Assembly: GCA_963781555.1 (NCBI GenBank)
Contig: CAWAGB010000006.1
Span: forward strand, 310,001-374,000
DNA: 64,000 nt
Reading direction: 5' to 3'
Source: JAICQM01 sp963781555
GTDB lineage: Bacteria > Chloroflexota > Limnocylindria > QHBO01
The position numbers and the translations under genes were made by a program. Below, in pieces: positions 8,787 through 17,001 of the stretch. How positions within the stretch are numbered: position 1 is the first letter of the stretch; every line of letters begins with the position of its first letter. The notes beneath the pieces are model-generated. The model was not told where the DNA came from and ran no database searches. It worked only from the letters and a program-made list of their open reading frames with translations.

Positions 8787-9113
8787 CACCCTCCAGACAC
8801 CGATATCGGTCCACCTGTTCGGTCACACGATTCTGCACCTGCGCGCTCGCCGTGTATTCGGCGCATGAGCCGGAGATCGGGAGGGCGGATCCGTGGCCAT
8901 TTCGCCCCGAATCGTGCGTCCGGCGCCCGGTTCAGCGCTGGAACGCGGCCTCGCCCTGAGGCTCGTGCGCCGGGCGCCACGAAACCTGGCCTTGTGACCG
9001 GGGTTCGGTCCGGTTGTCGGTCAGTTCGTGCTCAACGCGCCACCGGAACGTATTGCACCAACGGGCGCGAGCCGCGACATCGTTCTGAGGGTTCGTTCTG
9101 GTGGCAGCTGCGG
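8787..9113. other. Intergenic region upstream of the sigma operon
   Basis: No convincing gene on either strand. It holds the likely promoter of the ECF sigma operon and copy 2 of the inverted-repeat element at 9031-9105. The short frames here have no ribosome site or recognisable protein. Confidence 0.5.
9031..9105. repeat. Inverted-repeat intergenic element, copy 2
   Basis: About 75 bp related to 6009-6082. The arms GCGCCACCGGAACG (9037-9050) and CGTTCTGGTGGC (9094-9105) are inverted repeats over 11 of 12 positions, better preserved than in copy 1. It lies between the sigma gene start and the end of the M3 peptidase gene. Confidence 0.6.
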
Positions 9114-11082
9114 TCAGTCGGTGGGCAATCCGCGCAGTCGGCGGAACGCCTCGTTGGACGGCTCGCGGCCCAGGAAGGCGCGCACCATCTCGTTGGCGTC
9201 ACGCGTGCCGTTGGGTTCCAGCACCTCGCGACGGTACTCGCCGCCGACTTCGGACGAGAGCAGGCCCTCCGAGGCGAAGCGGCCGAACATGTCGTCGCCG
9301 ATGACCTCCGCCCACAGGTACCCGTAGTAGCCGGCGTCGTAGCCGCCCATGGGGTGCCCGAAGTTGGCGAGGAAGAACGTGTCGGCTGGGTACGGAAGCC
9401 CGGTCACCCGGTATGCCTCGCGAGTGGCGTCGTCAAGATCGATCGCCTGGGTAGCCTTGTGGATTGCCAGGTCGAGGGTGCCGAAGAAGATCTGGCGCGC
9501 ATATCGCATGCCGACGTTGATGTAGCGCGAGCTGGTGAGCGCATGCACCAGGCGGTCGGGGATCACCTCACCCGTCGCGTAGTGCTTGGAGAGGCGGCGT
9601 ATGAGCTCCGGCTCCCACGACCAGTGCTCCATGATCTGGGAGGGGGCCTCCACGAAATCCCACTCGGTCTCCCCGCCGCTGAAGCGGGCATACGTGGCGC
9701 GCGTCAGCGACATGTGCAGGATGTGGCCGAACTCGTGGAACACCGTCTCGATCTCACCGCGTGGTCCGTGGCGCAGCAGCGACGGCCGCTCGCCGGATGG
9801 CGGGGTCAGGTTGGCGACGATCGCGTTGACGGGGGTCTGGTAGCTCCCGTCGGCGCGACGGTGGCCGGCCACCATCGGAAACGCGGCGGCGTGGCTGTAT
9901 TTCCCCTCGCGTGGGAAGAGATCCGCATAGAAGTGCGCGATCAGGTCACCACTGGACCGATCGCGGATCTCGTAGAGCGACACGTCGGGATGCCACGCCC
10001 GCGCGTCCTCGACCTTGTGGTAGTCGAGCCCGAGCACCTCCCCGGTGATCTCGAACAGGCCCTGCCAGACGTGGTCGAGGGGCAGGTACTCGCGCGACCT
10101 CGTCGGCATTCACGCCGTGCTCGTCGCGCTGCTGGGCCATGTCGTAATAGAGCCAGTCCCACGTCTGGAGGAGGCCGTCGACGCCGTCCTCGTGCATGCG
10201 CGCGGTGAGCGCCTCGACCTCGCGGCCCGCCTGATCACGCAGCGCCGGCACCATCTCCGCGTAGAACGCCTCCACCCGGTCGGGGTCGGCCATCTTGGGC
10301 TCCATGGCGAAGTGCGCCCAGGTCGGCTCGCCCAGCAGCACCGCGATCTGGCGCCGCAGCTCCAGCGCCTGCTCGAGCAGCGGCCGGTTCTCCTGCGCGG
10401 CGGCGTTCCAGTTCTTTCGGAATAGCCGCTCCCGCAGCGACCGATCCCGTGCGCTCTCCATGAACGGCGTGATCTCCGGGTAGTCGAGCGAGACGCGGTA
10501 GGTGCCCGGCGTCGCGCCGGGGCGCAGGCGATTTACGTACGAGTCCGGCAGCCCGTCCAGCTGCTCGCGGGTGACCTCGATGCCGTCCTCGAACTCGCTG
10601 ATATTTCGCTGGAAGGCGACCTCCAGCTCGATCAGCCGGTTGCGCAGCTCCTCGAGCTCACGTCGTCGCTCCGGGGCCAGCTCCTGCCCGGCGCGCCGGA
10701 AGTCTCGCAGCCAGAAATCGAGCAGGCGCCGGTCCTCGCCCTGCAGTGCGGCCCCAGCCGGGCTGTCGGCGAGGGCGCGAACCGCCGCGTACAGGTCGTC
10801 GCGGAACGCGAGGCCCACCCGCCACTTGGTGATCCGCTCCTCGGCCTCTCGGCCCACGTCGCGCACGGTGGCATCTGGATGGACATGGCCCATGAAGCCG
10901 CCACGTCCGTACCCCTCGGCGACTGCCGCACCCGCCAGCTCGAGCGGCGCCAGCGTCGCCTCGAACGAGGGGGCGGCAGCGCTTGCGATGGACCGTCGGA
11001 TCAGCTCCTCGGCGGTGGCCAGGGCGCCATCGGTCTCGGCGGCGACGGATTCCGCGGTGACCGAGGTGTAGTCGTACAGCAT
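9114..11082 (-). CDS. M3-family oligoendopeptidase, one frameshift
   Basis: About 655 residues, the usual size of the thimet/OpdA group of cytoplasmic zinc oligopeptidases. The zinc motif HEFGH (about residue 449, near 9725-9737) is followed by the third-ligand helix WDFVEAPSQIMEHW, and the C-terminal substrate region FGHPMGGYDAGYYGYLW is present. The frame changes near 10100, where DEHGVNADEVA must join REYLPLDHVWQG; loss of one CG pair from a CGCGCG run would explain it. ATG 11082 has TACCAT 8 nt upstream (11091-11096) and no Shine-Dalgarno. No signal peptide, so a role in clearing peptides from proteolysis is likely. Confidence 0.88.
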
Positions 11083-11090
11083 CGCGGCCG

Positions 11091-11096
11091 ATGGTA
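11091..11096 (-). promoter_or_regulatory. -10 element of leaderless M3 peptidase gene
   Basis: TACCAT on the minus strand, 8 nt before ATG 11082; no ribosome site intervenes. Confidence 0.5.
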
Positions 11097-11193
11097 CGCC
11101 ACGGCCCGTGGCGATATCGGTCCGGTCGTCAGAGGACGAGGCGGTCCACCGTGTCGCATTCGGCGACGAGGGTGGTGGCGGTGGGGGAGACGA

Positions 11194-11619
11194 TCATCGG
11201 GTCGTTGACGGGGCGCCTGTTGGCCGATATTCGCTGATCTCGAACAGGTGGCCGTCGGGATCGCGGAGGAAGGCGCGGGTCTCGGCCCCGCTGGTGACCG
11301 GGGCCGTCAGGAACGTCGCGCCACGCGCCGTCAGCTCGCCATATGCCGCCGCGCAGTCCGGAACGCGGATGGTGAACAGGTTGTCGCGGCGGTCCGCATC
11401 GTCGGGCGGGACCAGCGTCACGGTCGGCTTGTCATCGGTTGGGTCGCCACCGGTGACCAGCAGCAGCCATGCGCCGGCAAAGGAGAGAACGACCGAGCTC
11501 CCGCCGTACTCCCGGTAGAGGGATGCGCCCAGGACGTCGGTGTACCAGGCTCGCGACCGCGCGATGTCGGACACCACCAGGATGTGGGTGAGCGCCATGT
11601 CATCGGTCGGGAAGGGCAT
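11194..11619 (-). CDS. VOC-superfamily (glyoxalase-like) protein
   Basis: 141 residues with two beta-alpha-beta-beta-beta modules: MALTHILVVSDIARSRAWY, where the first module starts, and DNLFTIRVPDCAAAYGEL for the second, ending in the typical FLRDPDGHLFEISEY whose glutamate is a usual metal ligand. The family covers glyoxalases, dioxygenases and antibiotic-binding proteins; nothing here fixes the substrate. Starts at ATG 11619. Confidence 0.85.
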   Translation of the reverse strand: MPFPTDDMALTHILVVSDIARSRAWYTDVLGASLYREYGGSSVVLSFAGAWLLLVTGGDPTDDKPTVTLVPPDDADRRDNLFTIRVPDCAAAYGELTARGATFLTAPVTSGAETRAFLRDPDGHLFEISEYRPTGAPSTTR

Positions 11620-11655
11620 GCGGCATTGTGCGCCATCACGCTGCGATTTCGCGAC

Positions 11656-12108
11656 CTAGCGTCCGCCGGCACGGGAGTCGAGACGCTGCTCTGCCGCGTC
11701 GAAGCCGCCGCGCACCACGGCCGCGTACGGATCGGTCCCCAGGACGGCCACGCTCGCACGACCGAGCCGATACTGCTCGCGCGCCGCGTCGTGATCACCC
11801 AGCGTCTCGTGCGAATGTCCGAGGTTGAGGTGCAGGGACGGCAGGAACGTGGCGACGCGCCGCGCGTCAGGCACCTCGAGCGCCTCGCCCAGGGCGCGCG
11901 CGTTCCAGCGAAGACGCTCGGCGTCCGTGGCAGCCAGCCGCGCAACATAGTGGGCGGCGATGGCGCGCTCGTAGGCATCCGATGCGGAATCCCACGCGGT
12001 CTGGTAGGCAGCCCGCGCCGCCTCCGGGTTGCCCGCCATCTCGGCCTGGATCCCGTCGGCACACAGCTTCACGACGGGATTTGCGGGGTCGATGCCGCCG
12101 TCGGTCAT
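11656..12108 (-). CDS. Tetratricopeptide-like helical protein
   Basis: 150 residues, wholly helical in appearance with TPR-like repeats: GIQAEMAGNPEAARAAYQTA, a middle helix pair AIAAHYVARLAATDAERLRW, and LHLNLGHSHETLGDHDAARE. No catalytic motif, signal peptide or membrane segment. TPR arrays bind partner proteins, so a cytoplasmic adaptor role is inferred only. It stands alone between convergent and divergent neighbours. Confidence 0.75.
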   Translation of the reverse strand: MTDGGIDPANPVVKLCADGIQAEMAGNPEAARAAYQTAWDSASDAYERAIAAHYVARLAATDAERLRWNARALGEALEVPDARRVATFLPSLHLNLGHSHETLGDHDAAREQYRLGRASVAVLGTDPYAAVVRGGFDAAEQRLDSRAGGR

Positions 12109-12255
12109 GCGGGCGCAAGGCAGTGCATGCGGTCATTGTGCCGCGACCGCTGCCCCGGTCATCGGCCATTGGGGCCATTGCCAACGGCAGATGCCGCCGC
12201 ATAGTGGTGTCACGGGCCCCCGCCGCTGAAATCCCTTGGCTCCGACGCTCGACCG

Positions 12256-12261
12256 TACAGG
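12256..12261 (+). promoter_or_regulatory. Possible -10 element of cysteine-repeat protein gene
   Basis: TACAGG ends 7 nt before ATG 12269. It matches the first two bases of the TANNNT pattern but not the last, so support is weaker than for the other sites. Confidence 0.35.
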
Positions 12262-12268
12262 TGTCGCT

Positions 12269-13114
12269 ATGCGTCGCCCCATTGGCCTCTTCGTGGCTGG
12301 CAGCTTCACGCTCGCCATCCTCCTGGCCGGCACCCTTGCCACCGCCACGCCCGCCGCGGCCGGCGTTCCCGCGCCGACCACCACCTGCAGCAACGGAGTC
12401 GACGACACGCCGGGCCTCGGCCTGATCTGCGACGTCAGCATCCTCAACACCATCACGCCCTCCGGCGGCTCCGCGCGGGTGACCATCCACGAGTGCCATG
12501 GCGCCGCCGGGGATCCCGAGGCAGCCTGCACCACCGTGACGACGGTCCTGTCCGCTCCGGTCACCGCGGTGACGCAGTGCAATGCCTCCACCAACGGCGG
12601 CGGCGGCACGCTGCGCTGCTCGGTCTCGGTGATCAACGAGTTCGTCGGCATGAACGCGTCCTGGAACGCGGCGACGGTCAACCAGTGCGTCGGATCCGGT
12701 GGTGGCATCACCGTCGGCTGCTCGCCGTTCCCGGCCACGACCGCCGGCGCCAGCGTGACGCAGTGCAACGGCTCCGCGAACGGGGGGACCCTGGTGGGCC
12801 TCACCTGCCGCGTCACCGGCACGAAGTCCGCGGCGCACGTCGTGACCATCAACCAGTGCAACGGCTCAACCAACGGCGGTGGCGCGCTCGTCATCTGCTC
12901 CGCCAGCCTGGTCAATCGTGGCGCGGGGGGCGGTACGACGACCTCTACCCCGACATCGCCCGGCTCCAGCATCCCGGGGACCATGTCCACCACCGCCACG
13001 CGGGCACCGAGCGACGCGATGACGGACCGGCTCCTGACCGGCGCCCTGATGATCATCGTCCTCTCGTTCGCCGCGCTGGTCTTCCTGCGCGGCCGGCGCG
13101 TCGAGCTGCGCTGA
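12269..13114 (+). CDS. Secreted cysteine-repeat protein with C-terminal membrane anchor
   Basis: 281 residues from ATG 12269; a TTG 11 codons upstream is less likely because the signal peptide begins exactly here (MRRPIGLFVAGSF, then a hydrophobic core to ATPAAAG). The mature part holds about six repeats, each with two cysteines 10-15 apart; the clearest are TQCNASTNGGGGTLRCSVSV, NQCNGSTNGGGALVICSASL and TQCNGSANGG. A S/T/P-rich stalk follows, then a membrane helix (about 253-272) and a basic tail RGRRVELR. This is a surface-displayed, probably disulfide-ladder protein. No family name or function is evident. A hairpin at 13141-13161 follows. Confidence 0.8.
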   Translation: MRRPIGLFVAGSFTLAILLAGTLATATPAAAGVPAPTTTCSNGVDDTPGLGLICDVSILNTITPSGGSARVTIHECHGAAGDPEAACTTVTTVLSAPVTAVTQCNASTNGGGGTLRCSVSVINEFVGMNASWNAATVNQCVGSGGGITVGCSPFPATTAGASVTQCNGSANGGTLVGLTCRVTGTKSAAHVVTINQCNGSTNGGGALVICSASLVNRGAGGGTTTSTPTSPGSSIPGTMSTTATRAPSDAMTDRLLTGALMIIVLSFAALVFLRGRRVELR

Positions 13115-13140
13115 CCCGTTCCTCGCACCTGCTGGCTCAC

Positions 13141-13161
13141 GCCGGGTCCCTGTGACCCGGC
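13141..13161 (+). terminator. Hairpin after the cysteine-repeat gene
   Basis: GCCGGGTC and GACCCGGC form a perfect 8-bp stem with loop CCTGT, 27 bp after the stop and upstream of the next promoter. No T-run follows, so it is a terminator-like hairpin only. Confidence 0.5.
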
Positions 13162-13180
13162 GTCGTCGCATGGGCCGCCG

Positions 13181-13186
13181 TATCCT
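13181..13186 (+). promoter_or_regulatory. -10 element of leaderless zf-UBP gene
   Basis: TATCCT ends 6 nt before ATG 13193, with no ribosome site between. Confidence 0.6.
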
Positions 13187-13192
13187 TTCGAC

Positions 13193-13567
13193 ATGACCGC
13201 TGCGCCCGAGCCCACGCCGCCCAATCTCGATGACCTGATCGACCCGAGCGTTTCGCCGAGCGGCACCGGCTGCGTCGAGTGCCTGGCGACCGACGGCTGG
13301 TGGTACCACCTCCGGCGCTGCGCGCGCTGCGGCCACATCGGCTGCTGCGATACCTCACCCTCGCAGCACGCCAGCCGGCACGTCGCTGAAACCGGGCACT
13401 ACCTGGTGCGCACGTTCGAGCCGGACGAGGACTGGTTCTTCCACTTCGGGATCAACGAGTACTGGGAGGGGCTCGAGCTCGCCCCGCCGCAGCATCGGCC
13501 GCTGGACCAGCCGGTGCCCGGGCCCGAGGGACGCGTGCCTCCGGACTGGGAGGACCACCTCAACTGA
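13193..13567 (+). CDS. UBP-type zinc-finger domain protein
   Basis: 124 residues. The zf-UBP ligand series is visible: CVECLATDGWWYHLRRC, then CARCGHIGCCD, followed by three histidines in QHASRHVAETGH. In eukaryotes this fold binds the ubiquitin C-terminus; the common bacterial versions have unknown partners. The remainder, rich in acidic and aromatic residues (DEDWFFHFGINEYWEG), is typical of the bacterial family. A TATCCT hexamer 6 nt upstream supports the ATG. Confidence 0.85.
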   Translation: MTAAPEPTPPNLDDLIDPSVSPSGTGCVECLATDGWWYHLRRCARCGHIGCCDTSPSQHASRHVAETGHYLVRTFEPDEDWFFHFGINEYWEGLELAPPQHRPLDQPVPGPEGRVPPDWEDHLN

Positions 13568-13630
13568 GCACGGATCGATGAGTTCCGGCCCCTGGCCGCG
13601 TCCTACGTGCACCTACACCAAGGAGAAGGC

Positions 13631-14002
13631 GTGAACTTCAACAGCATCCTCATCGGCTCCGATGACCCGCAGCGGCTGGTCGAGTTCTACACCAAGGTGC
13701 TCGGCGAGCCTGCCTTCACCTACGAGCCGTACACGGGCTGGCAGATCGGCTCCGGCAACGTCACCGTGGGCCCTCACTCCGAGGTGCACGGCAGGAACGG
13801 GCAGCCCGGGCGCCTCATCTGGAACATCGAGTCGACCGATGTCCGGGGCGATTTCGAGCGCATGCGCGACGCCGGCGCGACCGTCATCGCCGAGCCGTAC
13901 ACGATGGACGACGACCCGACCGATTCGGCTATCGCGACCCTGGCGGATCCGGACGGCAACTACTTCCAGCTGGCGGCGCCCATGGACCCCTCCGCCATGT
14001 AA
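13631..14002 (+). CDS. VOC-superfamily (glyoxalase-like) protein
   Basis: 123 residues. The GTG at 13631 was chosen because AAGGAG stands just upstream; a longer frame from 13607 would begin before that site. It opens FNSILIGSDDPQRLVEFY and ends ATLADPDGNYFQLAAPMD, the hallmark strands of the VOC fold; the second module contains DVRGDFERMRDAGATVI. Function unassigned. It is one of five VOC proteins in the 11-22 kb interval. Confidence 0.85.
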   Translation: MNFNSILIGSDDPQRLVEFYTKVLGEPAFTYEPYTGWQIGSGNVTVGPHSEVHGRNGQPGRLIWNIESTDVRGDFERMRDAGATVIAEPYTMDDDPTDSAIATLADPDGNYFQLAAPMDPSAM

Positions 14003-14084
14003 CCCGGGCTGTACCCTCGCCGCGCCCACCAGCACGGAACACGAGCAGGGGATTCCGATGCCGCGCCAGGTGTCCAGCCTGCGT

Positions 14085-14444
14085 CTAGCCCGCTCCCTTG
14101 TCGATGACGCAGAAGCGGTTGCCCTCGGGGTCGGCGAGGATCACGAAGTCGGCATCGGCGGGCATCCGCTTCCATTCCACGCGCGAGGCACCCAGCGAGA
14201 TCAGGCGGTCCACCTCGGCCGCCTGGTCCTGCGCGTACAGGTCGAGGTGGATCTTGGGCGGGAGGTGCACTTCGGCCGGCCACCTGTCGAGGGTGACATT
14301 CGGACCGATGCCGCTGCGCGGCCGGAGCAGGGCCGAGTCATCGTCGTCGCCGTCGCGCGGCACGTAGTCGAGAGCGGCGGTCCAGAACGCCTTCTGGCGC
14401 TTCAGGTCGTCGACGCGGATGACGACGGAGCCGATGGTCAGCAT
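14085..14444 (-). CDS. VOC-superfamily (glyoxalase-like) protein
   Basis: 119 residues from ATG 14444. MLTIGSVVIRVDDLKRQKAF opens the first module and VILADPEGNRFCVIDKG closes the second; PKIHLDLYAQDQAAEVDRL carries a histidine at the usual metal position. Members of this group are often annotated as glyoxalase/bleomycin-resistance-like. Lies 10 bp downstream of the next VOC gene on the same strand, so they share a transcript. Confidence 0.85.
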   Translation of the reverse strand: MLTIGSVVIRVDDLKRQKAFWTAALDYVPRDGDDDDSALLRPRSGIGPNVTLDRWPAEVHLPPKIHLDLYAQDQAAEVDRLISLGASRVEWKRMPADADFVILADPEGNRFCVIDKGAG

Positions 14445-14454
14445 GACCGCGCGC

Positions 14455-14874
14455 CTACCCGGCCGTGGCGCGGCTGGGGACCTCCTGGAGGAGCCAGCCG
14501 TTGCCATCGGGATCCGCGAACGTCGCGTACGAGGCATAGTCGCCGTGGTTCGGGTCCGGTCCGTCAGCCTGCCCCTGCGCCCCGAAGTGGAAGATGTCGC
14601 TGATGCCGATGCCGCGCTCGCGCAGCTCGGCGTGGGCAGCCACGATGTCGCTCACGACGAGGTACGTGGCGCGGTACGAGCCGGGCGCAGCCTGCTCCAT
14701 GCCGATGCCGAAGGTGACCGAGCACTCGGACCCGGGCGGGGTCAGCTGCACGACGCGCATCCCGTCGGTCGGCCGGGTGTCGACGTCGAGGTGCCAGCCG
14801 GCCTGCTCGTAGAACGCCTTTGCCCGGTCGACATCGGCCACCGGGAGGGTGATTGCCTCTATTCCATATCGCAT
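14455..14874 (-). CDS. VOC-superfamily (glyoxalase-like) protein
   Basis: 139 residues starting MRYGIEAITLPVADVDRAKA and closing YATFADPDGNGWLLQEVP, the two ends of the VOC fold. ATG 14874 was chosen over longer frames because TATCGT lies 6 nt upstream (14881-14886) and no ribosome site exists. First gene of a two-VOC unit; divergent from the small gene at 14897. Confidence 0.85.
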   Translation of the reverse strand: MRYGIEAITLPVADVDRAKAFYEQAGWHLDVDTRPTDGMRVVQLTPPGSECSVTFGIGMEQAAPGSYRATYLVVSDIVAAHAELRERGIGISDIFHFGAQGQADGPDPNHGDYASYATFADPDGNGWLLQEVPSRATAG

Positions 14875-14880
14875 GTGTCC

Positions 14881-14888
14881 ACGATACT
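14881..14888. promoter_or_regulatory. Overlapping divergent -10 elements
   Basis: ACGATACT: the minus strand reads TATCGT 6 nt before ATG 14874, while the plus strand reads GATACT 8 nt before ATG 14897. Only 22 bp separate the two start codons, so both transcripts are probably leaderless and polymerases compete for the same site. Confidence 0.5.
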
Positions 14889-14896
14889 GGCTGGCG

Positions 14897-15187
14897 ATGG
14901 ACGACGAGCGCCTGACAGCGATCCGAGCGTTGCTGACCGAAGCCGAGGCTGCGCATGGCACGTACGAGACGAACGAGCTCGGCGGGGTGTACGACCGCGA
15001 GTGGGCCCCGTGGTACGCGGGCTACCTGGTCGACCACGGGATCGGGCGGATCCTCGGGCATGACATGACTGTCCCGGAGCTCGGGACAGTCCTCGCCCGC
15101 TCATTCGCGGCGTTCGAGCAGCTCGAACCCCCGCCGGCGGACGGCTGGGCCGACTACCTGGCTCGGAGCCTCGTCTCGGCGCTCTGA
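14897..15187 (+). CDS. Small hypothetical protein
   Basis: 96 residues (MDDERLTAIRALLTEAEAAH, then GVYDREWAPWYAGYLVDHGI). Soluble, helical, acidic, no cysteines or signal peptide. I recognise no domain. Its last 34 bp overlap the end of the convergent alpha/beta hydrolase gene. Confidence 0.65.
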   Translation: MDDERLTAIRALLTEAEAAHGTYETNELGGVYDREWAPWYAGYLVDHGIGRILGHDMTVPELGTVLARSFAAFEQLEPPPADGWADYLARSLVSAL

Positions 15188-16026
15188 GACGCGGTCGACG
15201 CCAGCCACTCCAGGGCCTCGGGGGCCGACCGAAGGACGGAGATGTGGCCGTCGTCGGGACGGAGCCACAGCTCAGATGCCGGCAGTCGCGCCGCCAGCCA
15301 CGCCGCGTGCGCAACCGGGGCGATGCGGTCCAGTCCGCCGTGCAGGAGCAGCGCCGGGGCGGCGACCTTGTCCGGGTCGAAGCCCCACGGCGCGACGTAG
15401 GCGAGGTCGTCGTCGATCAGCGGCCCCGGACCGCCTGCCTGGGCCGGCCGGACGACGGAGAGGAACCAGCCCCATTCGGCGCCGAGCGCCTCCAGGTCGG
15501 CATCCACGAAGCCCGGGTCTGCCGGCTCCGCGGTCGCCTCGTGACGCTCCTTGGCCTCCCGACCTGCTGCCGCGGCACGCAGCGACGCAGCCGTGGGATC
15601 GGCCATGCCGTCGAACCAGTCCAGCCCCGCCGCGTCATGCGGCGCGAGGCCCGAGACGCTGACCGCGCCGAGCACCCGATCGCCGAGCAGTGCCGCGCAC
15701 GCCAGCGCGTGCGGACCGCCGCCGGAGTGGCCCATCACCGCGAAGTGCCCGATGCCCAGCGCGTCCGCCACCGCTGCCGTATCAGCGGCCGCAGAGGCCA
15801 CGTCGCGGCCGGGGAGCTGGGTGCTGCCGCCGTACCCCGGCCGGTCATGGGAGATCCAGCGGATGCCGAGCCGCTCCGAGGTCGGAAGGAGCGGCTCCGG
15901 CGGGGTGCCGATGTTCGGCGTGCCGTGGTGCCAGGCCACCACCAGCTGCTCCCCGCCACCCTCTGGCGCCGAGTCGTAGGCGTGCAGGGTGCGCCCATCG
16001 GCGAGCGGGATGTCGAGCGTTCTCAT
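15154..16026 (-). CDS. Alpha/beta-fold hydrolase
   Basis: 290 residues. Nucleophile elbow MGHSGGGP (Ser101), acid in GGLDRIAP and base in DDGHISVL near the C-terminus make a complete triad; HDRPGYGGS is the usual strand-4 region. Cytoplasmic, substrate unknown. It starts 39 bp downstream of the next hydrolase gene on the same strand, so the pair is probably one operon. Confidence 0.85.
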   Translation of the reverse strand: MRTLDIPLADGRTLHAYDSAPEGGGEQLVVAWHHGTPNIGTPPEPLLPTSERLGIRWISHDRPGYGGSTQLPGRDVASAAADTAAVADALGIGHFAVMGHSGGGPHALACAALLGDRVLGAVSVSGLAPHDAAGLDWFDGMADPTAASLRAAAAGREAKERHEATAEPADPGFVDADLEALGAEWGWFLSVVRPAQAGGPGPLIDDDLAYVAPWGFDPDKVAAPALLLHGGLDRIAPVAHAAWLAARLPASELWLRPDDGHISVLRSAPEALEWLASTASQSAETRLRAR

Positions 16027-16065
16027 GGCGGTTGCCCGTGCAAGGGCCAGGCCGTCGCGGCCACG

Positions 16066-16902
16066 TCAGCCATCCTGCTGGCCCTGGCGATCGAGGAAGT
16101 CGAGCACGACCGCCGCGAAGAGAGGCGATACGAACATGTCGTAGTGGGTCAGCCCCGGCAGGATGGCCAGTGCGTGGCCGCCCGCTGGACGTCCCTCGCC
16201 CATCCAGCCACCGTCACGCAGCCCGCCATCCAGCAGCTTGAAGGCCTCCACGTAGTGGGTTGGGGGAGCCATCTCCGCGTCCGCGCACACGAGCATGGTG
16301 GGAACCTGGAGGCCGCGCACCTCCTCGGTGTAGTCGAATGGCACGGCCATCGACGCGCCGATCTTGTCGAGCAGCCTTCCGAAGTCGTCCGGCCGGGGAG
16401 CGACCTGCTGGTACAGCTGGTACATCGGTGTGTCCTTGAGGAACTCGATGGCTGCGGCGCCCACCTGGTCCTGCTGCGCCCGCATCTCGGCCGGCATCGC
16501 GTCGGAGCGGATGTGGGCGGATGCGCTCACGAGCCGGCGGACCTTGTCCGGGTGGCGGATCGCCGTCTGCAGGGCCACCCCGCCGCCCAGCGAGTACCCG
16601 ACGACGTCGGGACGCTCCAGCCCGAGATGGTCGATGAGCGCCGCGATGTCGTCCGCCATCGTGCGCACGTCGAGCGGACGTTCGATGTCGGCGGTACGGC
16701 CGTGGCCCTGGAGGTCGGGCACGATCAGGGCATGTCGCTCGGCGAGGGTGGGCAGGATCGGTCCGAACATCTGGCCGGAGCCCAGGCCGCCGTGCAGGAG
16801 GACGAGCGGCCTGCCAGTGCCGTGCGTCTCGTAGTACATGTGCAGGCCGTTGACGTCGGCATACGCGCCGGTCCCCCTGATGTCGGTGGTCCAGGTGGTC
16901 AT
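16066..16902 (-). CDS. Alpha/beta-fold hydrolase
   Basis: 278 residues. LVLLHGGLGSGQMF gives the oxyanion hole, VGYSLGGG the nucleophile (Ser104), and the last histidine is in LPGLTHYDMF. The sequence is of the haloperoxidase/ester-hydrolase type. Unlike most neighbours it has a good ribosome site, AAGGAG, 7 nt before ATG 16902. Confidence 0.86.
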   Translation of the reverse strand: MTTWTTDIRGTGAYADVNGLHMYYETHGTGRPLVLLHGGLGSGQMFGPILPTLAERHALIVPDLQGHGRTADIERPLDVRTMADDIAALIDHLGLERPDVVGYSLGGGVALQTAIRHPDKVRRLVSASAHIRSDAMPAEMRAQQDQVGAAAIEFLKDTPMYQLYQQVAPRPDDFGRLLDKIGASMAVPFDYTEEVRGLQVPTMLVCADAEMAPPTHYVEAFKLLDGGLRDGGWMGEGRPAGGHALAILPGLTHYDMFVSPLFAAVVLDFLDRQGQQDG

Positions 16903-17001
16903 CGGTCCGCTCCTTGGATCGTGGGTTCGGGATGGGTCACCAGTTCAGACCGATGTCGCCCGTGGAAGTCATCGCTGTGCCCGGTGTGGTAGTCATGGGC
17001 C

